This document shows positions 43,739 through 53,859 of a stretch of 64,000 bases of DNA, in pieces. The DNA lies in NCBI GenBank assembly GCA_900473415.1, contig UCLR01000010.1, positions 311,732 through 375,731 on the forward strand, written 5' to 3'. The translations under genes and the position numbers were made by a program. How positions within the stretch are numbered: position 1 is the first letter of the stretch; every line of letters begins with the position of its first letter. The notes beneath the pieces are model-generated. The model worked only from the letters and a program-made list of their open reading frames with translations, ran no database searches and was not told where the DNA came from. The stretch is from Hyphomicrobiales bacterium (GTDB taxonomy: Bacteria; Pseudomonadota; Alphaproteobacteria; Rhizobiales; Beijerinckiaceae).

Positions 43739-44296
43739 ATGGGTTGGGTCGTTCTCGGGCTTATCGTAGCCGTCGTCGTCTACCTAATCATGACCTATAA
43801 CGGGCTCGTCGCGATGCGGCAGCGCGTCAACCAAGCCTTCGCGGATATCGACGTGCAGCTCAAGCAGCGCCACGACCTGATCCCGAACCTGGTCGAGACG
43901 GTGAAGGGCTATGCGACGCACGAGAAATCGACGCTGGATGCGGTGATCGCCGCCCGCAACGCGGCGCAAGGCGCGACCGGGGTCCACGACAAGGCCGCCG
44001 CCGAGCAACAGCTCTCCGGCGCGGTCGGTCGACTGCTCGCGCTCGGCGAGGCCTATCCGGACCTCAAGGCCAGCGCCAATTTCCAGCAGCTCCAGGTCGA
44101 TCTCGGCAACGTCGAAGACAAGCTCGCGGCGGCGCGGCGCTTCTTCAACAATGCGGTGAGCGAGTTCAACGCGGCGATCCAGGCCTTTCCTGCGGTCCTG
44201 TTCGCGCCGCAGATGGGCTTCACCCAGCGCGAATTCTTCGATGTCGGCGAGCAGACGCGCGCGCAGATTGAGGTCGCGCCCAGCGTGAAGTTCTAA
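43739..44296 (+). CDS. LemA family protein
   Basis: 185 residues. One N-terminal membrane segment (VLGLIVAVVVYLIM) is followed by the LemA helical bundle with YNGLVAMRQRVNQAFADIDVQL-like opening and the conserved block RHDLIPNLVETVKGYA. The C-terminal block FFNNAVSEFNAAIQAFPAVLFA is also characteristic. GGGAGG precedes the ATG by 9 bases. LemA genes are regularly paired with HtpX-like M48 peptidases, as here (34 bp downstream). The molecular role is unknown. Confidence 0.93.
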   Translation: MGWVVLGLIVAVVVYLIMTYNGLVAMRQRVNQAFADIDVQLKQRHDLIPNLVETVKGYATHEKSTLDAVIAARNAAQGATGVHDKAAAEQQLSGAVGRLLALGEAYPDLKASANFQQLQVDLGNVEDKLAAARRFFNNAVSEFNAAIQAFPAVLFAPQMGFTQREFFDVGEQTRAQIEVAPSVKF

Positions 44297-44330
44297 GACA
44301 GGCGAGCGCCGGGCAAGCGGAGCGGCGGCG

Positions 44331-45404
44331 ATGGCCGAGGCCTTCGGGCTCTACACCCATCAGCGCAACAACCGGATCAGGTCCAACTTCCTGATCGCCG
44401 GGCTTTTCGTGCTCGTCTACGTCATGGCGTGGGGGCTGCTGCTCGTCGCCTATGGCTATGGCGGCGTGCCTTACGGCCGCAGCGCCTTCGGCGAAGCGAG
44501 CCGCATCTTCCGCTCCTGGTTCCCGCTCATCACGGCCGCGACGATGCTGTGGGTCTTCATCGGCTTCCGCATCAATGTCGCGCTGATCGGCGCGGTGATG
44601 GGCGCGAAGGGCATCGCGCGGGAAGACAATCCCAAGCTCTACCGGATGCTGGAGAACCTCTGCATCTCGCGCGGCCTGACTATGCCGAAGCTCGCCATCG
44701 TCGAAAGCGACGCGCTCAACGCCTTCGCCAGCGGCGTCAACGACAAGCAGTTCACCGTGACGGTGACGAGCGGGCTTCTCGCCCAGCTCAACGACGCCGA
44801 AGTCGAGGCCGTGCTGGCCCATGAACTGACCCATATCCGCAATGGCGACGTGAAGCTGATGGTGGTCGCCGTCGTGATCGCAGGCGTCATCTCCTTCGTC
44901 GGCGAGATGGTGTTCCGCGGCTTCGGCCGCAGCAGGATCCGGATGTCGTCCGACGATTCCAAGAAGGGCAACGGCATCGCCATCGTGATCGGCATCGCCG
45001 TAATAGCGATCTCCTGGTTGCTGGCGGTGCTGATCCGGCTGTCTCTGTCGCGCTCTCGCGAATACCTCGCCGATGCCGGCGCGGTGGAGCTGACGAAGAA
45101 CCCCGACGCGATGATATCGGCCCTGCTGAAGATTTCAGGGAGGGCCGATATCGACGGCGTTCCCTCGGGCGTCATGGATATGTGCTTCGAGAACGATCCG
45201 GACGATTTCGCCGACCTGTTTTCGACGCATCCGTCCGTCACCAAGCGCGTCCAGGCGCTGGTCGAGACGGCGGGTGGACGGATGCCGGCCATGCCGCCGC
45301 ATCCGCCGAAGGTCAGCGAGCGGCAGGACCTTCCGACCATGGTGGGGGAAAGCGCGGCGCACGGCCCCTGGGCGCGGCCGCCGCAGGCTGGCGGGCCCGG
45401 CTGA
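44331..45404 (+). CDS. M48 family metallopeptidase (HtpX-like)
   Basis: 357 residues. The zinc motif is HELTH with H164, E165 and H168. The third ligand is probably the glutamate in SREYLADAGAVEL. Four hydrophobic segments (two at the N-terminus, two after HELTH) match HtpX-type inner-membrane proteases, which degrade misfolded membrane proteins. The C-terminal tail (after about 310) is Pro-rich. It follows lemA and is probably in the same operon. The stop codon abuts the stop of the convergent beta-propeller gene. Confidence 0.93.
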   Translation: MAEAFGLYTHQRNNRIRSNFLIAGLFVLVYVMAWGLLLVAYGYGGVPYGRSAFGEASRIFRSWFPLITAATMLWVFIGFRINVALIGAVMGAKGIAREDNPKLYRMLENLCISRGLTMPKLAIVESDALNAFASGVNDKQFTVTVTSGLLAQLNDAEVEAVLAHELTHIRNGDVKLMVVAVVIAGVISFVGEMVFRGFGRSRIRMSSDDSKKGNGIAIVIGIAVIAISWLLAVLIRLSLSRSREYLADAGAVELTKNPDAMISALLKISGRADIDGVPSGVMDMCFENDPDDFADLFSTHPSVTKRVQALVETAGGRMPAMPPHPPKVSERQDLPTMVGESAAHGPWARPPQAGGPG

Positions 45405-46313
45405 TCAGCCGACGACGAGCTTCGCCGGATCGATCTCGAAGACCAACGGATAGAAGGTGCTCCAGCGGTTCCAGCGCCGGGTCCCGGCCTCGGCGACCGC
45501 CCAGAGCTTGCCGTCCGGCGCATAACCAAGGTCCTCGATCCCGCCGGGGGCGGGATAGCGCGCGAGCACCGCGCCGCTGCGGCTGTCGAGCCGCGACAGG
45601 AAAGCCGGTCGATTGCCGGAGCTCTGCGCGATCCAGATGCTGCCCTCGGAGCCGAGCGTGGCGCCTTGCGCGAAGAGCGGCAGAGGGACCGTGACCTCGG
45701 CATCGGCCAGACCAACGGGCGCCTCCGCTGCGGAGAGGATGCGGGCAACGCGGACGGCATGAAGACTGGGGGCGCCCTCTCGGCGATAGGGCCCGAACCA
45801 GAGCCTGTCAGCCGACGCCGCCAGGAACGCCGGGCCCATCGCCTTGTCGACGCGCGTCTCCCTCAGGGGCACGCATTCGCCCCTTCGGCAGGTTTCTCGG
45901 AAGTCGAGCGCGAGGAGCCGTCCGGAATTGGCGACGAAGAGCGTATGCCCGACCATGGCGAGGCCGCCGGGATGGCCATAGGTTGCGGGCAGCGCAAAGC
46001 TGCCGAGCAGGCGCCCGTCATTGCGGCCCAGACGAAAGAGGCGGGATGGGCCGTTGTCCTGATCGCGCTCGGTGCTGCGGTAAGCAGCTATCAGGATCTC
46101 GTCCTGGTAGACGGTGAGCCCCTGCGGGACATAACCCTCGTTCAGGCTGGGCGACCAGTAGCGGCGACCGATCGCCGCCTCGTTGGGCACGGCGGTCAGC
46201 TCGCGTGCATCGTAGTCCGGAGCCTCGCCCGGCAGTACCGGGCGCGCGAGCGCGGCGGGGGCCAGACAAAGGCCCAGGCCTGCCGCCAGTACCTCGCGAC
46301 GGTTGAACTTCAC
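45405..46313 (-). CDS. Tat-exported beta-propeller-like protein of unknown function
   Basis: 302 residues. The N-terminus (MKFNRREVLAAGLGLCLAPAAL) is a twin-arginine-type signal. The mature part has repeated short blocks such as GYVPQGLTVYQDEILIAAY, HPGGLAMVGHTLFVANSG and GGIEDLGYAPDGKLWAVAE, spaced about 45-60 residues apart as in SGL/NHL-type propellers. I see no enzyme motif. It starts at a GTG 4 bp after the preceding DsbA-family stop codon, so the two are coupled. Confidence 0.72.
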   Translation of the reverse strand: MKFNRREVLAAGLGLCLAPAALARPVLPGEAPDYDARELTAVPNEAAIGRRYWSPSLNEGYVPQGLTVYQDEILIAAYRSTERDQDNGPSRLFRLGRNDGRLLGSFALPATYGHPGGLAMVGHTLFVANSGRLLALDFRETCRRGECVPLRETRVDKAMGPAFLAASADRLWFGPYRREGAPSLHAVRVARILSAAEAPVGLADAEVTVPLPLFAQGATLGSEGSIWIAQSSGNRPAFLSRLDSRSGAVLARYPAPGGIEDLGYAPDGKLWAVAEAGTRRWNRWSTFYPLVFEIDPAKLVVG

Positions 46314-46317
46314 CGCG

Positions 46318-46926
46318 TCAGCACCCCTGCGTCGCCCATTCGAGCGCTTCCTCAAGCCGGTCGTCGCCCCAGAACGGCTCGCCGTCCCCGGTAATGAAGA
46401 ACGGCGCCCCGAAGATGCCGAGCGACTTCGCGTATTCGGTCTCGGCCTTGAGCCGACCCCGAACCTCCTCGCTGCGCGCGAGCGGCAGGGTGGCGCCCGG
46501 GTCACGGCCCGCCTCCTTCAGCGCCTCGCTCAGCACAGCCTCGTCGGCGATGTTGCGCCCCTCGCCGAACTGGGCCCGGAACAGCGCTTTGGAGAAGACC
46601 GGCGTCCAGCCCTCCTCGCGGCCGGCCAGCGCCAGCCGCGTCGCGGTCACGGAGTTCTGGGGAAATTCCTCGGGCTTGACGAAATTGATGCCCTGCCTGC
46701 GAGCGCGACGCGCGGTATCGCGCCACATATAGCGCCCCTTGGCCGGATAGAGCACGAAAGGTGAGCTGTTCCAGCCCTGCGCGGCGAAGATCGGTCCCAA
46801 TAGAAGGGGGCGCCAGCGCAGATCCACACCAGCCTCCTCGGCCAGTTTCTCGATCCTCAACGCACTCAGACAGGCATAGGGGGACGCAAGCTCATACCAG
46901 AAGTCCAGGACGGGACGATTGGGCAT
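46318..46926 (-). CDS. 2-hydroxychromene-2-carboxylate isomerase/DsbA-like protein
   Basis: 202 residues with the kappa-class GST/DsbA thioredoxin fold: DFWYELASPYACLSALRIE at the start (Ser-Pro replaces Cys-Pro, as in HCCA isomerases) and GIFGAPFFITGDGEPFWGDDRLE near the end. True HCCA isomerases act in naphthalene degradation and use glutathione. In most genomes these homologues have unknown substrates. No aromatic-degradation gene is nearby, so the pathway role should not be assumed. It is upstream of and coupled to the propeller-like gene. Confidence 0.88.
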   Translation of the reverse strand: MPNRPVLDFWYELASPYACLSALRIEKLAEEAGVDLRWRPLLLGPIFAAQGWNSSPFVLYPAKGRYMWRDTARRARRQGINFVKPEEFPQNSVTATRLALAGREEGWTPVFSKALFRAQFGEGRNIADEAVLSEALKEAGRDPGATLPLARSEEVRGRLKAETEYAKSLGIFGAPFFITGDGEPFWGDDRLEEALEWATQGC

Positions 46927-47170
46927 TCAACCTCCAGGCGAGTCGCCATCATTTATGTCATGCTCCGTCGCGGCTTTCACCCTCCCGGAACCCGACGCCG
47001 GGCGCGGCAGAACCGCAGCCGACGGGAAGGAGCAGCCCGTTTGCGCCTGACCCATCACGCGATGACGCGGGATTGATCAGAAGGTTCCGATTGCTTCGCT
47101 CCAAGGCCTGCGATAGTGCGCCATTGCGTCCGAAACGCGGCCCGCAGACACCAGCAGGAAATTGATCAAG

Positions 47171-48403
<1,233 letters not shown>

Positions 48404-48425
48404 GAAAGCTCTGCTGAAGCGTGTC

Positions 48426-48472
48426 ATCCCGCACGCGTTGCAGCACGTAGTGCTGCGGCGCAGATGCGGGAT
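48426..48472. repeat. Intergenic palindrome downstream of argG
   Basis: ATCCCGCA (48426-48433) pairs with TGCGGGAT (48465-48472), and the inner GCAGCAC-GTA-GTGCTGC (48440-48456) is perfect. The outer CATCCCGCA/TGCGGGATC form with a variable interior is a common intergenic palindrome style in this order. It may also end argG transcription, though no T tract is present. Confidence 0.6.
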
Positions 48473-48491
48473 CGCAAGACGATAAGAACTC

Positions 48492-48779
48492 TTATCCCCC
48501 GGCGAGGTCAGCCCACGCCGGGTTTTCTTTTTCTATCAACGCGATCTTCCAGGCGCGACGCCACTTCTTGAGCACCTTCTCGCGCTCGATCGCCTGGTTG
48601 GGATCGTCGAATATCTCGACATAAACGAGCCGGTCGATGTTGTACTTGGCCGCATGCCCCCTGATCGCATGGCTTTTGTGCTCGGCGACCCGGCGTTCGA
48701 GATCATTGGTAATGCCGATGTAGAGCGGGCCGTCCTTGCGCGTCGCGAGGATGTAGACAGCGTAGACACGCGCGGTCAT
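48492..48779 (-). CDS. GIY-YIG domain protein
   Basis: 95 residues, a single GIY-YIG nuclease-like domain: VYAVYILATRKDGPLYIGIT at the start, NDLERRVAEH next (catalytic Arg), and a glutamate in AIEREKVLKKWRRAWK. These UPF0213-like small proteins are widespread and their role is unclear. I used the ATG at 48779; a longer in-frame start at 48845 adds 22 unconserved residues. It follows argG in convergent orientation with a palindrome between them. Confidence 0.88.
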   Translation of the reverse strand: MTARVYAVYILATRKDGPLYIGITNDLERRVAEHKSHAIRGHAAKYNIDRLVYVEIFDDPNQAIEREKVLKKWRRAWKIALIEKENPAWADLAGG

Positions 48780-48913
48780 CGCGGCTCCGATCCGGAAAAG
48801 ATGGAGCCTAATCCGGTTGGCGGTCCCGTGTCTGCGCAACGGCACTTCGCGCCGCAGCGCGCACGGGATGACCTCGCCTTGATGGCGCCTGTTTCACGGC
48901 GCCCGAGCCACGC

Positions 48914-49159
48914 TCAAGGCTCGTCGATCACCTCGGTCGAGGGGCGGTCATGGCCATCGGCCAGTTCCTGATGCCACTGGCCGTCCTTGTCCTGGTAGAC
49001 AATGCCGTCGGTGCTGCCGGCGATGGTCTGGCGGGCGGCGGCCCGGGTGGCCGCCTTGCGCGCGGCCTCATGCGAGGAGAAGGTCTCCGACAGCACGTCG
49101 CCGACCTTGTAGGCCCAGCCGCCGTCGTGTTCGACGACCTCATACTTGACCATGACCAT
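48914..49159 (-). CDS. DUF2188 family protein
   Basis: 81 residues: VKYEVVEHDGGWAYKVGDVL then FSSHEAARKAATRAA and YQDKDGQWHQE, the arrangement of DUF2188 proteins (a small beta-alpha-beta unit with a WxY-type core). The start at 49159 has a near-ideal AAGGAGGGTGCGCG ribosome-binding site. Longer in-frame versions run into fabI. It lies downstream of fabI, about 55 bp away, on the same strand. Function unknown. Confidence 0.8.
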   Translation of the reverse strand: MVMVKYEVVEHDGGWAYKVGDVLSETFSSHEAARKAATRAAARQTIAGSTDGIVYQDKDGQWHQELADGHDRPSTEVIDEP

Positions 49160-49214
49160 CGCGCACCCTCCTTTCATGCGAAGGGGAACGGCGGCCGGGT
49201 TCAGCAGGTTCCGC

Positions 49215-50048
49215 CTATTCCCCGTTGCCGCTGTCGGCGGCCCGCAGGCTCTCCAGCGCCGGCATCGACGTGATGTGGTAGCCCGCGTCGACGTGGTGGA
49301 CGTCGCCGGTGACACCGCCCGACAGATCGGAGAGATAATAGAGCGCCGAGCCGCCGATCTCTTCAAGCGAAACCGACTTGCGCAGCGGCGAATTGGCCCG
49401 TTGCCAGGAGAGCATGGCGCGCGCATCCGAAATGCCGGCGCCGGCCAGCGTCCGGACCGGCCCGGGCGAAAGCGCGTTGACGCGGATGCCGCGCGGACCG
49501 TAGTCGCCGGCGAGATAACGCACGCTCGCCTCCAGCGCCGCCTTGGCGACACCCATGACGTTGTAATTCGGCATGATCCGGGTTGAGCCGCCATAGGTCA
49601 GCGTGATCATGCTGCCGCCCTTCTGCATGCGGTCGGCTGCGCGCCGGGCGATCTCCGTGAAGGAGAAGCAGGAGATCACCATGGTCCGCGAGAAATTCTC
49701 GCGGCTGGTGTCGGCATAGAGGCCCTTCAGCTCGTTCTTGTCGGAGAAACCGATGGCGTGGACAATGAAATCCAGCGTGTTGCGCTCCGGATCCCCGCCC
49801 CATGCCTGATCGAGCGCGCCGAAGGCGGCATCGACCGAGGCGAGGTCCTCGACGTCGCAGGGGATGACGAGGTTGGAGCCGACACTCTCGGCCAGCGGCC
49901 GGACGCGCTTGCCGAGCGCATCGCCCTGATAGGTGAAGGCGATCTCCGCGCCGTGCGCATGCAACGTGCGGGCGATGCCCCAGGCGATCGAGTTCTGGTT
50001 GGCGACGCCCATGACGAGGCCGCGCTTGTTGTGCATCAGGGGGAGCAT
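49215..50048 (-). CDS. fabI: Enoyl-[acyl-carrier-protein] reductase (NADH) FabI
   Basis: 277 residues of the FabI-type short-chain dehydrogenase. Visible are GLVMGVANQNSIAWGIA (nucleotide binding), the catalytic Tyr-x6-Lys in YNVMGVAKAALEAS, and LSPGPVRTLAGAGI. It does the last reduction of fatty-acid elongation. The ATG at 50048 is used; an in-frame extension to 50126 is unconserved, and a second ATG lies four codons downstream. It follows fabA, fabB and DUF3303 on the same strand. Confidence 0.95.
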   Translation of the reverse strand: MLPLMHNKRGLVMGVANQNSIAWGIARTLHAHGAEIAFTYQGDALGKRVRPLAESVGSNLVIPCDVEDLASVDAAFGALDQAWGGDPERNTLDFIVHAIGFSDKNELKGLYADTSRENFSRTMVISCFSFTEIARRAADRMQKGGSMITLTYGGSTRIMPNYNVMGVAKAALEASVRYLAGDYGPRGIRVNALSPGPVRTLAGAGISDARAMLSWQRANSPLRKSVSLEEIGGSALYYLSDLSGGVTGDVHHVDAGYHITSMPALESLRAADSGNGE

Positions 50049-50177
50049 GGCAAACTCGGAAGAGGCTTCAGGATCTGTTCCGGAGGCGGGAAGAGAGGAA
50101 AAGGCTCGGCAGTCTTGTTTCGTCAAGTCCAGCGGCGAAGCCCGGCTGCGCCAGCACGAAAGCCGGCACCAACGGGC

Positions 50178-50450
50178 TCACAGATGCTTCGTCACGGCCG
50201 CAGCAGTCGCCTTGGATGGCGCGACGGGCACGATCTCGAAGCGGACCAGGTCGCCCCATTGCAGGACCCATTCCTGCAGCAGGGCGATGTCGTCGCATTC
50301 CATCACCTGGAAGCACCGTCCAAGATCGGCGGAGATCCAGCTGTCGACATAGCGCACGCCGTCAGGCGCCATTCGCCCGCGTTCCTTGAAGCGGGCATAG
50401 ACGTCCTTCACGCGGGCCTGGTCGAAATGCTCGATCACCATGAAGAGCAT
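50178..50450 (-). CDS. DUF3303 family protein
   Basis: 90 residues. MLFMVIEHFD, then VYARFKERGRMAPDGVRYVDSW and CFQVMECDDIALLQEW match DUF3303 (a dimeric alpha/beta-barrel-like fold related to DUF3303/EthD-like proteins). It lies 7 bp downstream of fabB and 129 bp upstream of fabI, so it is probably cotranscribed with fatty-acid synthesis genes. No enzymatic residues can be pointed to, and function is unknown. Confidence 0.85.
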   Translation of the reverse strand: MLFMVIEHFDQARVKDVYARFKERGRMAPDGVRYVDSWISADLGRCFQVMECDDIALLQEWVLQWGDLVRFEIVPVAPSKATAAAVTKHL

Positions 50451-50457
50451 GGCGGCC

Positions 50458-51684
50458 TCACGCCTCCAGGCGCTTCATCACGATCGTCGCGTTGGTGCCA
50501 CCGAAGCCGAAGGAGTTGGAGAGCACGCAGCCGAGGCCGGCATTGTCGATGCGCTTGCGCACGATCGGCATGTCGGCGAAGGCCGGGTCGAGCTCCTCGA
50601 TATGGGCGCTCTCGCAGATGAAGTCGTTGTTGAGCATCAGCAGCGAGTAGATCGCCTCCTGCACGCCCGTCGCGCCAAGGGAATGGCCGGTGAGCGACTT
50701 GGTCGCGGAGATCGGCGGGCTCTTCTCGCCGGCGCCGAAGACCTCGCGGATCGCCTCGATCTCCTTGCCGTCGCCGACGGGGGTCGAGGTGCCGTGCGGG
50801 TTGATGTAGTCGACCTTGGCCTTCACGCCCTGAAGGGCCTGGCGCATGCAGCGCACCGCGCCCTCGCCCGAGGGGGCGACCATGTCGTAGCCGTCCGAGG
50901 TCGCGCCATAGCCGACGATCTCGCCATAAATCTTGGCGCCGCGCGCCTTGGCGTGCTCCAGCTCCTCCAGCACGACGACACCAGCGCCGCCGGCGATGAC
51001 GAAGCCGTCGCGGGCCGCGTCGTAGGCGCGCGAGGCCACGGCCGGACGGTCATTGAAGTCCGATGACATCGCGCCCATGGCGTCGAAGAGGACGGAGAGG
51101 GTCCAGTCCAGCTCCTCGCAGCCGCCGGCGAAGATCACGTCCTGTTTGCCCCACTGGATCAACTCGTAGGCGTTGCCGATGCAGTGGTTCGAGGTCGCGC
51201 AGGCCGAGGAGATCGAATAGTTGACGCCCTTGATCTTGAACCAGGTCGCGAGCGTGGCCGAAGCGGTCGAGGACATGCCCTTCGGCACGGCGAAGGGGCC
51301 GACCTTCTTCGACGAGCCGCTTTCGCGGGCCTTGTCGTAGGCGTCGATCAGCGCGCGGGTGGACGGGCCGCCCGAACCCATGATGATGCCGGTACGCTCA
51401 TGGCTGATCTCGGCCGGCTCCAGGCCCGCATCGACGATCGCCTGCTCCATCGCCACCTGATTCCAGGCGGAGCCGCCGCCGTGGAAGCGCATGGCGCGCC
51501 GGTCGAGCACGCTGGCCGGATCGAGCGTCGGAACGCCGGCGACCTGGCTACGGAAACCGTGCTCGGCAAATTCCCCCACGTGGGAGATGCCCGATTTCGC
51601 TTCGTGCAGCGAGGCCAGGACCTCCTGCGTGTTGTTGCCGATGGACGAGACGATGCCCATCCCGGTGACCACGACGCGTCTCAT
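50458..51684 (-). CDS. fabB: 3-oxoacyl-ACP synthase I FabB
   Basis: 408 residues, a ketoacyl-ACP synthase with the Cys-His-His triad: C162 ([12 protein letters not shown]), H297 ([11 protein letters not shown]) and H334 ([13 protein letters not shown]). The N-terminus [19 protein letters not shown] and the lack of KasA-type insertions favour FabB over FabF. FabB is needed for unsaturated fatty-acid synthesis, and its pairing with fabA, 110 bp upstream, supports the assignment. Confidence 0.96.
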   Translation of the reverse strand: MRRVVVTGMGIVSSIGNNTQEVLASLHEAKSGISHVGEFAEHGFRSQVAGVPTLDPASVLDRRAMRFHGGGSAWNQVAMEQAIVDAGLEPAEISHERTGIIMGSGGPSTRALIDAYDKARESGSSKKVGPFAVPKGMSSTASATLATWFKIKGVNYSISSACATSNHCIGNAYELIQWGKQDVIFAGGCEELDWTLSVLFDAMGAMSSDFNDRPAVASRAYDAARDGFVIAGGAGVVVLEELEHAKARGAKIYGEIVGYGATSDGYDMVAPSGEGAVRCMRQALQGVKAKVDYINPHGTSTPVGDGKEIEAIREVFGAGEKSPPISATKSLTGHSLGATGVQEAIYSLLMLNNDFICESAHIEELDPAFADMPIVRKRIDNAGLGCVLSNSFGFGGTNATIVMKRLEA

Positions 51685-51794
51685 GCTTCACTCCAGCTGT
51701 CCGCGCACAGCAGGGCGAGCCCCACCGCCTCCGGATTTATACCGCGCAAATGGACCGCGCGGCAGCCGCGCGCAAGGTCGCGGCTCGTTTTTCC

Positions 51795-52307
51795 TCAGGC
51801 CGCTTCGGGCTTGAACAGGCCGACGCGCATGTCGGCGACCGTGTAGATCCGCTTGCCGTCCGCCTCGAGCCAGCCATCGGCGATGCCGAGAACGAGCTTC
51901 GACTTGAAGACGCGCTTGAAATCGACGCCGTAGACGACCCGCTTAACCGTCGGCAGCACCTGATCGGCGAACTTGACCTCGCCGACGCCGAGCGCACGGC
52001 CGCGGCCCGGCAGGCCGAGCCAGCCGAGGAAGAAGCCGGTGAGCTGCCAGAGCGCATCGAGACCAAGGCAACCCGGCATCACGGGATCACCCTTGAAGTG
52101 GCAATCGAAGAACCAGAGGTCGGGCTTGATATCGAACTCGGCGCGGACGAGGCCCTTGCCGTGCTCACCGCCCTCTTCGGCGATCTCGGTGATCCGGTCG
52201 AACATCAGCATCGGCGGCAGCGGCAGCTGCGCATTGCCCGGCCCGAACAGTTCCCCGCGACCACAGGCGAGGATCTCCTCGTAGCTGAAAGACGACTGAC
52301 GCTGCAT
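51795..52307 (-). CDS. fabA: 3-hydroxydecanoyl-ACP dehydratase/isomerase FabA
   Basis: 170 residues, one hot-dog domain. Catalytic H70 and D84 appear in [21 protein letters not shown], at the same numbering as E. coli FabA. FabA dehydrates and isomerises the C10 intermediate, opening the unsaturated branch that FabB elongates. It starts the fabA-fabB-DUF3303-fabI run and is divergent from irr, separated by 270 bp. Confidence 0.97.
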   Translation of the reverse strand: MQRQSSFSYEEILACGRGELFGPGNAQLPLPPMLMFDRITEIAEEGGEHGKGLVRAEFDIKPDLWFFDCHFKGDPVMPGCLGLDALWQLTGFFLGWLGLPGRGRALGVGEVKFADQVLPTVKRVVYGVDFKRVFKSKLVLGIADGWLEADGKRIYTVADMRVGLFKPEAA

Positions 52308-52577
52308 TCCCGTTCCGCTCCTCTGCGCCGGCCGGATTCGGCCAGCGTATCAGCCGTGCCTTACACGCGGAAAGCCGGAAACGTAAAGGGCGCCGGCTCG
52401 GTTCGCGCCAATCCAGCTTGGAAAGCTCTGATGCCCCCGCCCTCTCCTTCCAGCCGCGACATCGCGGCCGGGACCATGTGCTTGCGACGGGGGACCCGAG
52501 GCCCTACATTTCCAGACAAAGCATTTTGGCGCGCCGGACGCGTCGCCACGTTAGCAGAAGAGGGCACGAGAGACAGC

Positions 52578-53042
52578 ATGAGCGGTCTGACCACCCAGGA
52601 TCAGGGCTACGGATCGAACGTGCGGCCGGGTTGCCCCTTCCACGAGGTTCGCCAGAAGCTGCGGCGCGTGGGTCTACGGCCGACGCGCCAGCGCGTCTCG
52701 CTCGGATGGGTGCTCTTCGCCAAGGGCCAGCGCCATGTCAGCGCCGAGATGCTCTACGAAGAGGCGATGAAGGAACGGATCCCGGTTTCGCTCGCGACGA
52801 TCTACAACACGTTGCGCCAGTTCACCGAAGCCGGGCTGCTGCGCGAGCTCACGCTCGACGGCGCCAAGGCCTATTTCGACACGGCCGACCACGACCATCA
52901 TCATTTCGTCGTCGAGGGTGAGAGCCGGGTGATCGACATCCCGGCCGAGGAGATCGACGTGGCCAGCCTGCCGACCCCGCCCGAAGGCTACGAGATCTCG
53001 CGGGTCGATGTCGTGGTGCGGCTGCGCAAGGTCGACGGCTGA
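52578..53042 (+). CDS. irr: Fur-family iron/haem response regulator Irr
   Basis: 154 residues. A winged-helix Fur domain begins LRPTRQRVSLGWVLF. The Cys-Pro of GCPFHEV (C19-P20) is the haem regulatory motif of Bradyrhizobium Irr. A histidine-rich cluster (DHDHHHF) is the second haem/iron site. In rhizobia Irr represses haem synthesis and activates iron uptake under low iron. I used the ATG at 52578; a much longer in-frame version starting at 51750 is spurious. It is divergent from fabA. Confidence 0.95.
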   Translation: MSGLTTQDQGYGSNVRPGCPFHEVRQKLRRVGLRPTRQRVSLGWVLFAKGQRHVSAEMLYEEAMKERIPVSLATIYNTLRQFTEAGLLRELTLDGAKAYFDTADHDHHHFVVEGESRVIDIPAEEIDVASLPTPPEGYEISRVDVVVRLRKVDG

Positions 53043-53074
53043 GACGTTCTTGCCGAGCTTCGGAGACGAGGCCC

Positions 53075-53842
53075 ATGAGTTTGATTGACTTCGTTGCCTC
53101 GCGACGCGCGCTGGCCGGTTTCCTGCTCGCCGTGCTTCCGGCTGGCTCGGCACTGGCGGCTACGCGGGTTTTGCGAGGCACAGTCGCCTATCGAGAGCGG
53201 ATCGCCCTGCCGCCAAAAGCGATCGTCGAGGTCAAGTTGCTCGACGTCTCGCGGGCCGATGCGCCGGCGCACGTCATCGCCGAGACCCGCGTCTCCGGTC
53301 GGCGCATTCCGGCACATTGGACGCTGCGCTTCGATTCCCGGGAGATCCAGCCCCGGCACAGCTACGCACTTCAGGCCCGCATTCTCCTTGGCGAGCAGTT
53401 GCTGTTCATCAACACGCAGAGGCATGCCGTCTTCACTGGCGGGCGCGACGACACGGCGATTTGGGTCCAGCGCGTAGTGAGCCGGGATCAAGCGGATGGC
53501 ACGCCGGCTTCTCTGGTCGGCAATTGGCGGCTGCTCAGCCTCGGCGGCTCAGAGGTGCCCGCTTCGATCACGACGACCCTCGAGCTCACGGCGGACGGGA
53601 AGGTTTCCGGCCGCGGCGGCTGCAACCGCTTCGCCGGCAGCGCGACGGTCAGGGGAACGACCATTCGCTTCTCCCGGATGGCCTCGACCATGATGGCTTG
53701 CCTGCCCGAGATGATGGATCAGGAGCGCCGCTTCCTCGACGCTCTCGCGAAGGTCCGCCGCTGGGAGCGCCAGCGCGGCACGGGGCAGCTGGCGCTGCTC
53801 GACGGCTCCAGCCGCACGCTGATGGTCCTGGCCGCCGCGTAG
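53075..53842 (+). CDS. YbaY-like plus META domain secreted protein
   Basis: 255 residues. A signal peptide (FLLAVLPAGSALAA) is followed by a YbaY-type domain (about 30-130), with VLRGTVAYRERIALPPKA and VEVKLLDVSRADAPA. The second part is a META/HslJ domain (about 148-255), with GNWRLLSLGG, GKVSGRGGCNRFAGS and the CLPEMMDQE cysteine. META domains occur in heat-shock and motility-linked proteins, and YbaY-like domains occur in lipoproteins. The protein is probably periplasmic. No catalytic residue can be pointed to. It follows irr by 32 bp. Confidence 0.85.
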   Translation: MSLIDFVASRRALAGFLLAVLPAGSALAATRVLRGTVAYRERIALPPKAIVEVKLLDVSRADAPAHVIAETRVSGRRIPAHWTLRFDSREIQPRHSYALQARILLGEQLLFINTQRHAVFTGGRDDTAIWVQRVVSRDQADGTPASLVGNWRLLSLGGSEVPASITTTLELTADGKVSGRGGCNRFAGSATVRGTTIRFSRMASTMMACLPEMMDQERRFLDALAKVRRWERQRGTGQLALLDGSSRTLMVLAAA

Positions 53843-53859
53843 CGGCGGGGCCGCGCCGC

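Noticed and set aside
46318-46926. An aromatic-degradation locus, because of the hydroxychromene-carboxylate isomerase-like protein.
   Set aside because: No dioxygenase, hydratase-aldolase or salicylate gene is nearby. The family is widespread with unrelated roles, so pathway assignment is not supported.
51750-53042. A 430-codon frame reading in phase into irr.
   Set aside because: The upstream 276 codons run opposite fabA and have no homology. Irr normally starts close to its haem motif, and a good ATG exists at 52578.
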